Shown here: piece by piece, positions 24,419 through 34,124 of the stretch
Numbering within the stretch: the first letter of the stretch is position 1
Layout of the letters: every line of letters starts with the position of its first letter
Source of the DNA: Hymenobacter sp. APR13
Lineage (GTDB): Bacteria > Bacteroidota > Bacteroidia > Cytophagales > Hymenobacteraceae
Direction of reading: 5' to 3'
Length of the DNA: 64,000 nucleotides
NCBI RefSeq assembly: GCF_000737515.1
Contig: NZ_CP006587.1
Coordinates: 62,001 to 126,000, forward strand
Program-made: the position numbers and the translations under genes
The notes under the pieces: model-generated
What the model saw: the letters and a program-made list of their open reading frames with translations, nothing else
Database searches by the model: none
What the model was told of the DNA's origin: nothing

Positions 24419-27400
24419 ATGAAACGACCGTCCTTTCGCCAATTTCTGGCCGTTGCCGTGCTGGGGTTGGTGGTGGCGGTGCTGGGCGGCGTTTGGCTGG
24501 TAGGGACTGAGTGGGGCCAGCGCCGCCTGGAGCAACTCATCCGGGAACGGCTTACGCGCAACTCCGATCTGGTGCTGGCGCCGTTTACGGTAAGCATCTC
24601 GGCGCTACGCGACTTCCCGCACCTGTCGGCTTCGCTGGAAGGCGTACAGTTCACGGATACCTCTTACCGCCGCACGGTGCCGGTGCTACACGTGGGCCGG
24701 CTGGATGCCCGCCTGGATTTGTCGCGTATCTGGCGCGGCGAGTTTCGGGTTAGCCGCCTGACGCTGCGTGACGGCCAGTTCTGGCAGCTCACCGACCGGC
24801 AGGGCCGCGACTGGGGCCTACGTGGCAAGGGCCCGCGCAACGCTACCCCCAAAGCCCCGCCCGATTTCAACCTGGATTCGCTGCTGCTCTACAACGTGCG
24901 CGTCACGGACCGCAACGAGTTGCACCAAAGCGGCTTTTCGGTGTTTGTGCGGCGGGGCCAACTGTCGGCGCGGGTGCTGGAGGGCGCCGCGCACGTGCGG
25001 GGGCGGCTGGAGGCGCAGCTGCTGTACCTGCGCAGCGGGCGGGGCAATCTGTTCTCCGACGAGCCGGTGGTGGCGCAGGTGCGCTACCGCTACAACTTCC
25101 GGCAACGGGAGGGCCGTTTTCTGGGTACCCGCGTCACGCTCAACAACGATACGGTGCTGGTGCGCGGCACTCACCGGGGCGCGGCCCCCAACGAAACCCG
25201 CGGCACCCGCCTCGACCTACGCTTTGAGGGCCGGCAGCCCCTGTTGGAAGTGCTGCGGGTGGCGCTGCCCACCGGCCTGGAGCGTTTTCTTGATGACGCC
25301 CGCAGCCCCAGCCACGCCTTCATCCGCTACAGCATCCGGGGCGTGAGCGGGCCTACCTCGCGGCCTCGCACCATTCTGCGTTTCGCCATGCGCAACGCTC
25401 AGGTGCAGTGGGCCGACTCGGCGCGGCGCATCCGGCGCTGGGACGCCCGCGGCACCTTCGACAATGGCCCTGCTCACTCGCCACGCACCACCAGCCTCAC
25501 ATTTGAGCAGTGCCGCATCTATTCCCAGGCTGGTGAGTTAGACGCCGTGCTATCCGTCACGGACTTCACCAAGCCCCGCTTCAACGGCCGTGTACGCGGC
25601 CGCACCGACCTGCAGACGCTGGCCGCCGTGGTGGTGCCCGACTTCTGGCAGGCTCGCCAGGGCGAAGCGGCCATCAACCTGGAGCTCAACGGCGTACTGC
25701 CCACCATTCCGGACCGGGCCGGGCGGCGGGCGGCGCGGGCCGATACGCTGCTGCCGCCCATTGCCGCCCGCGGCACTGTGCGCCTCGAAAACGCCTCCTT
25801 CGCCATCCCGCGCCGCCACGCCGACATGACGGGCCTCAATGTGAACATCCGGCTGCACGACAGTCTCTGGACGTTGGAAAACCTCAGCGGCCGTCTTAAT
25901 GGTATGCACCTGCGCGCCAACGCCACTACCACCTACCTGCTGGCCTACTTCAGCGGCCAGCACCCCACTACCACGGTGGCAGGCACTTTTGCCGTGGATG
26001 AACTGCGCCTGAGCGAAATGCGGCGGCTATTGGCGGCGCCGCGTGGTGCCCAGCGCCGCACCCGCCCGGCTGCTCCTGCCGCTACCAGCCGCACGCCCAA
26101 CCAGAAGCTGGCGGCCCAAGCGCTGAACATGCTGCCGCCTGGCTTGCGCCTTAACATTCAGTTGCGGTGCGGCCGGCTGGTATTGGCTGCCGATACGCTG
26201 ACGAACCTGGCCGCTACTGTGCGCCACAACGGCCACTACGTGCAGCTACGCGACCTGCGGGTGCAGGCGTGGGGCGGCCAGGTGCGCGGTACCGTCAGCT
26301 GGCCCACTGATACCCTCAACCTGCAGCCTGTGGCCGCACAGCTGGCTGTCCATTTCCCCACCCTCAACTATCAGCAGCTGCTGGCCCGCGTAATGCGCCC
26401 TACACGCCGGGCCACCACCGCGCCTAAAGACCCAACCCTGCGCGAAGTGCTGCTGGCTGCCAACGGCCAGGCCACTGTAGCCGTGGACCAACTGGTGCTG
26501 CCCGGTTCCGCGGCGCTGCAGCAGCTGCGCCTGCGCATCGACAAAAACGGGCGCCGCTTCCTGATTCCGGCTTTCACGTTTCGGTCTTCCACGGGCGGGA
26601 AAGGCCGTATCAGCGCCACAGCGCTGCTGGATGGCACCCAGCTGGCCCGCGCCCGCGCTGACCTCGACCTGCATTACGCCACCCTCGATATTCAGCACCT
26701 GCTGCAGCTGCTGGCAGCTTTAAGCACAATGCCCACTCCGCCAGAAGAGGCCCATTCGCGCCTGCGGGCGCCAGCCGGTACGCGCCCTTCTCCTTTCCTG
26801 GATGGCACCGTGACGGGCCGCGTGAACGTGACGGCCGACCAAGTGAAATACGGCGCGTTGCGTGGTGGCCGCTTTGTTCTCAGCAGCACGCTGGAAGCCG
26901 GCCAGGTACGGCTGCAGCAGTGCTCGTTGCAGGCTTTCGGAGGGGACATTACATTGCGGGGCGCTCTGCAGACCGATGCCGCCGCGGGCCATCATCCGCT
27001 GCGGGCCCAGCTACGGCTGCACCAGATTCAGCTCAGCCAGCTCTTCGGACTGGCTGGCGCGGTGGGGTTTGATGTGTTGGGCGCTGATAATATCCGGGGC
27101 TTAATGAATGGCGAAACCGACCTGCGCACCGACCTGGATAACACCTTCCTGCCCAACATCGCGCAGACCTATGCCTTCCTGAAAACCGATTTGCAGAGCC
27201 TGGAACTGCTGAACGTGGAGGCCTTGATGCAGGCGCTGCGGTTTATGCGGGAGGAGCGCACCAGCCACCTGTATTTCGAGCCCGTAAGCCCGCGCTTTGT
27301 GCTAGCGGGCGGCCGGCTCCTAATTCCGGACCTGCACCTGAACAGCAACCTCACCGACCTCAACATCAGCGGCGAGTACTACCTCAACGGCCAGGCCAAC

Positions 27401-27664
27401 CTGTATGTAGGCCTAAGCCCCCTGCAAACCCTGTTCGGCAACAACGAAAAACGGATTGCCCGGATTCGGAGCGGCGAGGCTACCCGACAGCCCAGCCGCG
27501 GCTTGGTGTATGTGGGGCTGAGCCGGCCGGCCGGCGCCCGCCGCTACCAAGTCAAGCCGTTTCGCAAGCAACAGCAACGCCAGAATCAGCAACGAGTGCA
27601 GCAGCAGTACCAAACGCTGCTCCGCACCCAGCAGCTGGATACCACTTTGCGGCTGCTTCGCTAA
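24419..27664 (+). CDS. AsmA-like family protein (1081 aa)
   Basis: A large protein with one N-terminal membrane helix (residues 8-28) and a long periplasmic part. GQRRLEQLIRERLTRNSDLVLAPFTV and LRDFPHLSASLEGVQFTD are the typical AsmA/TamB-like N-terminal region; the C-terminal 250 residues contain the AsmA_2-type segment (LNISGEYYLNGQANLYVGLSPL). AsmA-like proteins form long beta-rich bridges that carry phospholipid between membranes. The ATG at 24419 is chosen because it directly precedes the membrane helix. A basic, Gln-rich tail ends the protein. The gene stands alone, back to back with the kinase at 27669. Confidence 0.85.
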   Translation: MKRPSFRQFLAVAVLGLVVAVLGGVWLVGTEWGQRRLEQLIRERLTRNSDLVLAPFTVSISALRDFPHLSASLEGVQFTDTSYRRTVPVLHVGRLDARLDLSRIWRGEFRVSRLTLRDGQFWQLTDRQGRDWGLRGKGPRNATPKAPPDFNLDSLLLYNVRVTDRNELHQSGFSVFVRRGQLSARVLEGAAHVRGRLEAQLLYLRSGRGNLFSDEPVVAQVRYRYNFRQREGRFLGTRVTLNNDTVLVRGTHRGAAPNETRGTRLDLRFEGRQPLLEVLRVALPTGLERFLDDARSPSHAFIRYSIRGVSGPTSRPRTILRFAMRNAQVQWADSARRIRRWDARGTFDNGPAHSPRTTSLTFEQCRIYSQAGELDAVLSVTDFTKPRFNGRVRGRTDLQTLAAVVVPDFWQARQGEAAINLELNGVLPTIPDRAGRRAARADTLLPPIAARGTVRLENASFAIPRRHADMTGLNVNIRLHDSLWTLENLSGRLNGMHLRANATTTYLLAYFSGQHPTTTVAGTFAVDELRLSEMRRLLAAPRGAQRRTRPAAPAATSRTPNQKLAAQALNMLPPGLRLNIQLRCGRLVLAADTLTNLAATVRHNGHYVQLRDLRVQAWGGQVRGTVSWPTDTLNLQPVAAQLAVHFPTLNYQQLLARVMRPTRRATTAPKDPTLREVLLAANGQATVAVDQLVLPGSAALQQLRLRIDKNGRRFLIPAFTFRSSTGGKGRISATALLDGTQLARARADLDLHYATLDIQHLLQLLAALSTMPTPPEEAHSRLRAPAGTRPSPFLDGTVTGRVNVTADQVKYGALRGGRFVLSSTLEAGQVRLQQCSLQAFGGDITLRGALQTDAAAGHHPLRAQLRLHQIQLSQLFGLAGAVGFDVLGADNIRGLMNGETDLRTDLDNTFLPNIAQTYAFLKTDLQSLELLNVEALMQALRFMREERTSHLYFEPVSPRFVLAGGRLLIPDLHLNSNLTDLNISGEYYLNGQANLYVGLSPLQTLFGNNEKRIARIRSGEATRQPSRGLVYVGLSRPAGARRYQVKPFRKQQQRQNQQRVQQQYQTLLRTQQLDTTLRLLR

Positions 27665-27668
27665 TTGG

Positions 27669-29798
27669 TCAGGCAGGCAGGCAAACCACAAACTCGGTGT
27701 ACTTGCTAGGCTGGGTGGCCACCGTGAGCGTACCGTTGTGGGCTTTGGTTACGATGTCGTGGGCCAGCGACAAACCCAGGCCGGTGCCCTCGCCCAGCGG
27801 CTTGGTGGTGAAAAACGGCTGGAAAATCTGCTGCTGCACATGCGGCTCCATGCCGGTGCCGTTGTCGCGCACCCGGATGCAGACCTGCCCGGCCTCGCGG
27901 CTGGTGCTCACGTGCAGGGTCGGCTCGTAGTCGGCAGGCTGCTGCCGCGCCCGCTCGGCCAGCGCGTGGAAGGCATTGGTGAACAGGTTCAGAAACACCC
28001 GCTCAATCTCCGTGGGCACCAGCAGCACCTCCCCCACTGCCGCGTCCAGTTGAGTGTGCAGCGTGGCCCGGAAGCCGGGGTGTTGCACCTGCAGGCCCTC
28101 GTAGGCCAGCGTCAGGGCGTTGGCGACCATGTCATTGAGGGCAGTGGCCTCCTGCTGGCTGGTGCCGGTGCGGGCGTGCGTCAGCATGTCGGTGATGATG
28201 GACGAGGCCCGCTGCCCGTGCTGGCTGATTTCCTGCAGATTCTGCTTGAGTCCGCTCAGAATCTCCTGCTGCAGGCCCGGCGACGCGGCCGCCCCCGGGG
28301 CCCGGGTGCTGTCGTGGTCGAGCAACTCCACGCTCACTTCGGCGAACTTCTTCATGAAGCTGAGCGGGTTCTGCAGCTCGTGCGCAATACCTGCCGACAG
28401 TTCCCCTACGAAAGCCCACTTTTCGGCGGCCACCAGCTGCTTCTGCGTGGCCAACAGTTCCTGCTGCTGCTGCTCCAGGCGGCGGTAAGCCCGCTTTTTC
28501 AGCTGGTTGCTGCGCCACAGCACCACGCTCAGCCCGCCCACCAGCACCAGCCCGCCCAGCGTCACGCCCAGCAGCCACTGCTGCTGCCGGTTCTGCTGCC
28601 GGATGAGCTGCGCGTTGCGGGTCAGCTGGCTGATGCGGGTCTGCTGGCGGGCCAGCTGGGCGGCGTACTGCTGGGCCGCCAGCCGCCGGATCAGGTCGCG
28701 GCTGCTGAGGCTGTCCTGGTACACGCTGTAGAGGCGCTGGTAGCGGTAGGCGTCGGCAAAGCGGCCCTGCTGCACGCTGGCCTGGGTCAGGACCTGGCTG
28801 GCGTCGCGGATGCTTTCCTTCACGCCGCTTTTCAGGCTGGCCTGCAAACTGGCCTGGCCGTAGTAGAGCGCGCTGTCCGGGCGGCGGGTGTGCAGGTGGG
28901 TGCGGGCCAGCACCAGCTGGGCCCAGGGCAGGTAGCCCACCACATCCAGCTTCTGGATGTTGCGCAACACGCGGTAGCTGAAGGCGAAGGCCTCGGGAAA
29001 GCGCCCCTGGTGCTCGGCCATGTCGGCCACGTTCAGCTCATTTACCAGAAACCCGGGCTCGTCGCCGATCTGGCGCGTGAGGGCGGCATCCTGCTCGTAG
29101 TAGCGGCGCGCAACGGCCCACTGCTGCTGCGTGCGGTACAGGTCGCCGAGGCCGCGCAGGCCCTGCGATATACCGGGCTCGTTGTGGTGCTTGCGCGCAA
29201 TCTGCAGGCATTTTTCCAGGTGAGCCCGCGCCTGCGCATACTCGCCCACTTCCGTCGTGATGATGCCCATCTGCGCGTTCATCAGCACCAGCCAAAGCGG
29301 GTCGCGCAGGGCTTCGGCCAGCGTAAGGCCGTTCTGAGAATAGGTCAGCGCCTGCAGGTAGTTGCCCTGGCCGGAGTAGATGTAGGCCAGGTTGTAGGTG
29401 CATCCCAGCTGATTGCGCCGGTCGCGGAGGCGGGCAAAGGTCTGGCGGGCCTGCTCGGTGTAGGCCTGGGCCGGGCCATATTCGTTGCGCTTGCGGTAGT
29501 AGAAGCCCAGCCCCAGCTGCGCCTTGGCCTCGCCGGAGCGGTACCCCAGCAGCCGGGCCAACTCCAGGGCTTCCTCAAAGCGCACCCGCGAGTCGCGCGG
29601 GGCAGTGAAGCGCAGCACGAAGGCCAGCTCGTTGAGCCGGTTCACACGGGCCGTGTCCAGCTGCGGGTGGGTGCGCAACCGGGTCAGCGCCTGCAGCAGC
29701 GCCGGCGGCTCAGCTCCCAATGCCAGACTGGAGGGCAGCAGCAGAAACAGAAAGAGCCAGAACTTCAAAGCAAACAGGTGGGCTGGATATAGGGGCAC
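27669..29798 (-). CDS. TPR-containing sensor histidine kinase
   Basis: A 709-aa membrane kinase. Residues 1-29 are a signal peptide, residues 60-380 hold about seven TPR-like repeats placed outside the cytoplasm, one helix at 408-427 crosses the membrane, a coiled coil follows, and the kinase core has GIAHELQNPL (phospho-acceptor His473), FLNLFTNAFHAL (N box), VRDNGTGM (G1) and GEGTGLGLSLAHDI (G2). The FMKKF pattern after the H box is common to the AtoS/HisKA group. No response regulator is adjacent. The start is GTG 29798, with a TAGCTTTG box 9 nt upstream. Confidence 0.9.
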   Translation of the reverse strand: MPLYPAHLFALKFWLFLFLLLPSSLALGAEPPALLQALTRLRTHPQLDTARVNRLNELAFVLRFTAPRDSRVRFEEALELARLLGYRSGEAKAQLGLGFYYRKRNEYGPAQAYTEQARQTFARLRDRRNQLGCTYNLAYIYSGQGNYLQALTYSQNGLTLAEALRDPLWLVLMNAQMGIITTEVGEYAQARAHLEKCLQIARKHHNEPGISQGLRGLGDLYRTQQQWAVARRYYEQDAALTRQIGDEPGFLVNELNVADMAEHQGRFPEAFAFSYRVLRNIQKLDVVGYLPWAQLVLARTHLHTRRPDSALYYGQASLQASLKSGVKESIRDASQVLTQASVQQGRFADAYRYQRLYSVYQDSLSSRDLIRRLAAQQYAAQLARQQTRISQLTRNAQLIRQQNRQQQWLLGVTLGGLVLVGGLSVVLWRSNQLKKRAYRRLEQQQQELLATQKQLVAAEKWAFVGELSAGIAHELQNPLSFMKKFAEVSVELLDHDSTRAPGAAASPGLQQEILSGLKQNLQEISQHGQRASSIITDMLTHARTGTSQQEATALNDMVANALTLAYEGLQVQHPGFRATLHTQLDAAVGEVLLVPTEIERVFLNLFTNAFHALAERARQQPADYEPTLHVSTSREAGQVCIRVRDNGTGMEPHVQQQIFQPFFTTKPLGEGTGLGLSLAHDIVTKAHNGTLTVATQPSKYTEFVVCLPA

Positions 29799-29807
29799 GG
29801 AACCCTA

Positions 29808-29815
29808 CAAAGCTA
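29808..29815 (-). promoter_or_regulatory. -7 promoter box before the TPR kinase
   Basis: TAGCTTTG on the minus strand, perfect TAnnTTTG; no clear -33 element. The predicted start site lies a few bases before the GTG at 29798. Confidence 0.4.
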
Positions 29816-29892
29816 CTATATTCTTCCTGGAAGTAGTAGGCTTGCCGCTTACTCTGGCCCAGCTGCTAGCCTGGTTGCCAGCCACCAATAAT

Positions 29893-31275
29893 TCAAAAAC
29901 CCTTCGGCAAATCGATACCGCGAATGGTGCGGAATAAACTCAGCGCATTTTGGTCGGTGAGGCCCCCGATATGGTCGGTGAGCAGCACAATCTGCTCGTA
30001 GGCCGAGGCTCCTTCCTGCGGGCCCGACGCCCGGAACTGGTCGGGCAGCAGCTGAAGTAATTTGCGCGAACGGGGGCCGGCCTGGGGGTCGAAGGTGGCG
30101 TAGAGGAAGGCGTCGAGCAGGCCCGCCAGCACCTCGAAGCCGGCGGCCTCAATTTCCAGCACCGGGCGGCTTTGGTAGAGATGCTCCACGGTGAGGCGGT
30201 GGATTTCCTGCAGCTGCTCCCAGCAGTCGAGCTGCTGCACCAGTGGCTCGTCGGCGCGGCCGCGCAGCAGGTCGGGGGCGCGGTCGGCGAACAGGCGGGC
30301 GGTTTGCTGCACCAACTGGTTGATGAGGCGGGCCCGCAGGTAACCCAGTTCCTCGCGCCAGTCGCGCCACTCCACCGAGCCGCGGCGGCCGGGCGCGTCG
30401 CCGAGCATGGCGCGCAGCAGCGCCAAGCCGGTTTCGCACGGAATCAGCCCAAGCTTCAAGCCATCCTCGAAGTCGATGATGCGGTAGCACAGGTCGTCGG
30501 CAGCTTCCACCAGAAAGGCCAACGGGTGGCGGTGGTAGAAGCCGCCCTGGTCGGAGGCAGCGGCCTTAGGCAGCATGCCCAACTCCCGGGCTACGTCCTG
30601 AAAGCGGGAGGCTTCGGTCTGGAAGTAGCCGTATTTCTTTTCGCTGCTGCCGTGCGTGCGGCTGGCTTCCTCCACTACCGAGGGCCGAGGATACTTCGTG
30701 AAAGCGCCCAGCGTGGCATACGTAAGGCCCAGGCCGGCCGAGCCGCTGCTGTGCGCCGCGTAGGTGTGGGTCAGCACCCGGAAGCCGGCGGCGTTGCCTT
30801 CAAACTGCTGCAGATCGGCGCGCTGGGCGGGGTTGAGCATGCGCACGAACGGCTCGGCGGCAGCACTGCGGAAGTAGGCCGAAATGGCGTCTTCGCCGGA
30901 GTGGCCGAAGGGCGGGTTGCCGATGTCGTGGGCCAGGCAGGCGGCCGCCACAATGTCGCCAAAGTCGGAATCGAGGTGGGGCAGGCTCTCGGCCAGGCCG
31001 TCGGTTTCCTCGAGCAGCAGCCGGCCCCCAAGGCGGCCCAGCGAGCGGCCCACGCAGGCCGTTTCCAGCGAGTGCGTGAGGCGGGTGTGCACGAAGTCGG
31101 TTTCGGGCAGCGGCATCACCTGGGTTTTGCGCTGCAACCGCCGAAACGCCGAGCTGAACACCACCCGGTCGTAGTCGGCCACGAAGGCGCCGCGCACGGG
31201 CGGCGCGTCGGTCACGACGTGGAGCTGGGGCTGCTCGGGGTAGCGGCGGCGGCTAAGCAGCTGCTCCCAGGTCAT
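29893..31275 (-). CDS. dgt: deoxyguanosinetriphosphate triphosphohydrolase (dNTPase)
   Basis: A 460-aa HD-domain dNTP triphosphohydrolase that removes triphosphate from dGTP or other dNTPs. The metal residues are visible in RLTHSLE (HD His), AHDIGNPPFGHSGEDAI (His-Asp and following His) and in a later D of ADDLCYRIIDFED. The ATG at 31275 (TWEQLLSRRRY) matches the usual N-terminus of the Bacteroidota enzymes; an in-frame ATG at 31314 would add 13 residues. A TACCTTGC motif at 31321-31328 on the minus strand could be its -7 box. It is probably monocistronic. Confidence 0.92.
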   Translation of the reverse strand: MTWEQLLSRRRYPEQPQLHVVTDAPPVRGAFVADYDRVVFSSAFRRLQRKTQVMPLPETDFVHTRLTHSLETACVGRSLGRLGGRLLLEETDGLAESLPHLDSDFGDIVAAACLAHDIGNPPFGHSGEDAISAYFRSAAAEPFVRMLNPAQRADLQQFEGNAAGFRVLTHTYAAHSSGSAGLGLTYATLGAFTKYPRPSVVEEASRTHGSSEKKYGYFQTEASRFQDVARELGMLPKAAASDQGGFYHRHPLAFLVEAADDLCYRIIDFEDGLKLGLIPCETGLALLRAMLGDAPGRRGSVEWRDWREELGYLRARLINQLVQQTARLFADRAPDLLRGRADEPLVQQLDCWEQLQEIHRLTVEHLYQSRPVLEIEAAGFEVLAGLLDAFLYATFDPQAGPRSRKLLQLLPDQFRASGPQEGASAYEQIVLLTDHIGGLTDQNALSLFRTIRGIDLPKGF

Positions 31276-31434
31276 GGTGGCGGTATCGGCGGGGTCGGGC
31301 GTGAGGTGCAGCATGGAACGGCAAGGTAGCGGAGCGGGGCCAGAAATGCGCGCGACGGGGCTTTAGCCCAACTGCTGTGCCCGGTTAGCCGCGCCCTGCG
31401 GCCAGCTTATACCATTCAGGTACTTATCGGAGCC

Positions 31435-32127
31435 TTACGCCCGTTCCCGGGTTTCGTCGGCCGGGCCCAGCAGGCGCACGGTGGCGTAGCCGAGCAGCAG
31501 AAACACGCCGTAGAGCAGCGTCACGCCCCAGGTACCGGAATAAGCCAGCGGGTGCAGAATCCGGTGCACGATGTCGTAGAAGAGGGTGAGCGGGTTGGTG
31601 ACGATGTCCCAGGAATTGAAGCGCAGGTAGCGGCCCAGGTACACCCCGAAGCTACTCAGCAGCAGCGCCACGGTGGCAAACGCCCAGCCGGCGCCCCAGC
31701 CCAGCCGGCGCGCTACCAACCCCTGCATGTCGGTGAGTGAGGCGTAGGCCAGCATCAGGCCGTTCCAGGCGGCGCTCAGCAACAGGGCCAGGTCGAACCA
31801 GTAGGGCACGCCGACGCGGGGCTCCAGGTGAAACAGGTCGGTGAGGATGTAGGGGGCGTTGGGGAAAAACAGCAGCCACACCGCCCCCACCGGCAGCAGC
31901 ACCCGCGCCTTCAGCCGCCCCGCCGACAGCCCCAGCATAGTGCTCAGCCCAAACGGAATCAACGCCAGAAACAGGTTCCAGAGCAGGAAAACGAAGGTTA
32001 TCTGATGCGTCAGGAAAACGCGGAACGTGATGAGCACCACGCTCAGCGTGAGCGACGCGCCCAGCACCAGCAGCAGGCTTAGGCGCTGCCGCAGCTGCGG
32101 CAAAGCAATAGTTATGGGCATCGACAT
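31435..32127 (-). CDS. DUF1361 domain membrane protein
   Basis: A 230-aa protein with six or seven transmembrane helices. FFPNAPYILTDLFHL and SFGVYLGRYLRFNSWD are the two conserved DUF1361 motifs. The family is widespread and of unknown function. The ATG at 32127 (SMPITIALPQ) is chosen over a longer frame to 32166. It is located between dgt and a very small membrane gene, all on the minus strand. Confidence 0.85.
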   Translation of the reverse strand: MSMPITIALPQLRQRLSLLLVLGASLTLSVVLITFRVFLTHQITFVFLLWNLFLALIPFGLSTMLGLSAGRLKARVLLPVGAVWLLFFPNAPYILTDLFHLEPRVGVPYWFDLALLLSAAWNGLMLAYASLTDMQGLVARRLGWGAGWAFATVALLLSSFGVYLGRYLRFNSWDIVTNPLTLFYDIVHRILHPLAYSGTWGVTLLYGVFLLLGYATVRLLGPADETRERA

Positions 32128-32187
32128 AGCTACAAGTACGGAATTTCCGGGCTTGGAAACGACCAATCGAGCCGGGTATTGCCCGGC

Positions 32188-32325
32188 TTACTTGTCAAAC
32201 CACAACGAATAAATAAACCACGCCACCACGAAAATAATCATGATGTACCAGCCCCATTTGGCCGATTCGCGTGAGGTGTCGTTGTGCAGGCGCGGGCGGC
32301 GCTTAAGTTCCGGAAGCAGACCCAT
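32188..32325 (-). CDS. 45-aa single-helix membrane protein
   Basis: A very short gene: MGLLPELKRRPRLHNDTSRE, a short linker, then one membrane helix (WYIMIIFVVAWFIYSLWF) and DK. The basic N-terminal half before the helix predicts N-in topology. The ATG at 32325 is chosen because upstream codons derive from an intergenic repeat. Reality is supported by the sharp signal of a hydrophobic helix after a charged domain. Function is unknown. Confidence 0.55.
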   Translation of the reverse strand: MGLLPELKRRPRLHNDTSRESAKWGWYIMIIFVVAWFIYSLWFDK

Positions 32326-32384
32326 GACGAGAAAGATTGGTATCGGGGCCTTAACACGTACGTACGCCGCTCTGTTCCGCCAAA

Positions 32385-32542
32385 CGACCCGGACTGTGAC
32401 ACGGACGTCAGTCCATACCACAGTCCGGGTCGATGTTTATTGGAAAGCCAGTGGCACGGACGTCAGTCCGTAGCCCAACCCGGCCGGGCTTCGTTGGGCA
32501 GTACCGCCGCTGCTGCCGGGCTGCGGACTGAAGTCCGCGCCA
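32385..32542. repeat. two GGACT-type hairpin elements
   Basis: First hairpin: CGACCCGGACTGTG (32385-32398) with CACAGTCCGGGTCG (32419-32432), enclosing GGACGTCAGTCC. Second: GTGGCACGGACGTCAGTCCG at about 32453 pairs with CGGACTGAAGTCCGCGCCAC ending 32542. They fill the spacer after the TolC gene. Confidence 0.75.
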
Positions 32543-32555
32543 CAGCCGGTGCCGC

Positions 32556-34124
32556 TTAGGGCTCTACTGCGTCTACGCCATCTATCCCGCCGGCAACCCA
32601 GCGTAGCGTGGCCTGGGTTTGGGCGTACTTGGCCTGCAGCTCGGCCAGTTTCACGCGGGCACTCACTAGGCTGGCCTCGCGGGTGTTGATGAGGAACACC
32701 GAGCTTTCGCCGTTTTCGAAGCGGATCTGCTCGCCGTTGCGCAGGCGGCCGGCGTTCTGCACCACCTGCTCCTGCAGGCGCAGCTGCTCCCGCAGTGCTT
32801 CCCAGTCGTTGGCCGCGGCGCGCACGCCGGTCTGGATTTCGCGGCTGTCCTGCTGCAGGTCTAGCTCGGTTTCGCGCAGCTTGAGGCGGTTGAGCTGCAG
32901 CTTGGCGCGCTCCTGGCGCAGCAGTAGCGGATACGCAAAGCTCACGCCCAGCTTGTAGTTGTTCTGCAGATAGGTGCCACTCAGGCTGGCCGCCTTTTCG
33001 GGGTTGAACGGCTGGCCGGCCTGCAGCAGGTTGTAGTCGAGGGTGAGCTTGGGCAGCAGCTTGTTGTTGAGCAGGCGCCGTTCGATGCCCAGCTGGGCCA
33101 GCTTGGCGCGGCTTTTCTGCAGCTCCGGGTGAATCTGCTGGGCCAGCGCCGTGAGGGCCGCCAGGGAATCGGGCGGCAATGAGCGCCAGTCGGTGGGGCC
33201 GGGCAGGGACTGGGGGCGCACGCCAACGGGCAGCTCGCGGGGCTGCTGCTGCTCGTCCCAGAGGTAGTTGCTGAGCTGCAGGGTGGCGTTCTGCCATTGC
33301 ACCTGCGCCTGACTGAGCGTAGCCAGCCGGTTTTGCAGCTCCGTCAGCGCCTCCACCGAGTCGATGGCGGCCAAGTCGCCGAGGCGCACCCGCTCGCGCA
33401 CCGCCCGGAAGCGAATGTCGGCCAGTTCGGCGTTCTGGCGCAGCAGTTCGCGGCGACGAAAGTTCAGGGTCCAGTCCCAATAGTCTTTGGCGGCCTGCAA
33501 CAGCAGTTTGTTGAGGGCCGAACGCCGTTCGGCCTCGGCCAAGCCTTGCAGGGCCTGGGCCTGGCGCACGGCCGCCCGCCGCTCGTCAATTAGCAGGCCT
33601 TGGGCCAGCGGCACCGAAAGGCCCACGTAGCTCAGGCCCACCGGAGCGGTGTAGTTTTCGGGGTTGATGTAAGTGCCCACACCTCGCTCGAAGCCAGCCT
33701 TTATATCCAGCCCATACCAGACCGGAATCCGCAGCTGCGAGTCCCAGTCGTGGAAATACTCTTTGCCCTTAAACGTCTTGCCGTAGTATTTGCTGGTGGC
33801 CGTGGGGTCGAAGAGGCCGCGGGCGTAGCGCACTTCCTGCAGGGCGCGCTCGGGCAGCAGGCCGGCCTGCCGGGCCACGGGATGGCGCAGGGCCACATAG
33901 GTCAGCAGGTCGTTCAGGCCGAATACGCGGCCAGTATCGGGCAGCTCTATGGGGCGGGCCACCAGCGCCGGCGCGCTAATCACCGGCGACCGAACAGGCC
34001 GGCCCTGGCCCGAAACTGCAGACGCGCTCAGCAAAGCCAGCAGCAGCGCCGGCAGGGCCGCCCAACGGACCCACCGCCCCTGCTGAGGCCAGGAAGCCAG
34101 ATTCAGATTCACACCCTGGCTCAT
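32556..34124 (-). CDS. TolC family outer-membrane efflux protein
   Basis: A 522-aa protein with an N-terminal signal segment (LPALLLALLSASAVSGQ) and two OEP repeats made of long coiled-coil helices (for example LRLQEQVVQNAGRLRNGEQIRFENGESSVFLINTREASL, in parts). This is the outer-membrane channel of a tripartite exporter. Its start ATG overlaps the stop of the upstream HlyD gene by 4 bp (ATGA), proving translational coupling. It is the third gene of the ABC-HlyD-TolC unit. Confidence 0.88.
   Translation of the reverse strand: MSQGVNLNLASWPQQGRWVRWAALPALLLALLSASAVSGQGRPVRSPVISAPALVARPIELPDTGRVFGLNDLLTYVALRHPVARQAGLLPERALQEVRYARGLFDPTATSKYYGKTFKGKEYFHDWDSQLRIPVWYGLDIKAGFERGVGTYINPENYTAPVGLSYVGLSVPLAQGLLIDERRAAVRQAQALQGLAEAERRSALNKLLLQAAKDYWDWTLNFRRRELLRQNAELADIRFRAVRERVRLGDLAAIDSVEALTELQNRLATLSQAQVQWQNATLQLSNYLWDEQQQPRELPVGVRPQSLPGPTDWRSLPPDSLAALTALAQQIHPELQKSRAKLAQLGIERRLLNNKLLPKLTLDYNLLQAGQPFNPEKAASLSGTYLQNNYKLGVSFAYPLLLRQERAKLQLNRLKLRETELDLQQDSREIQTGVRAAANDWEALREQLRLQEQVVQNAGRLRNGEQIRFENGESSVFLINTREASLVSARVKLAELQAKYAQTQATLRWVAGGIDGVDAVEP

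Noticed and set aside
27738..29792. 684-codon open frame opposite the TPR kinase
   Set aside because: Its codons mirror the kinase gene, composition is His/Gln/Val-rich without domains, and the kinase has full motifs. Same for 46731-48242 and 44357-45238.
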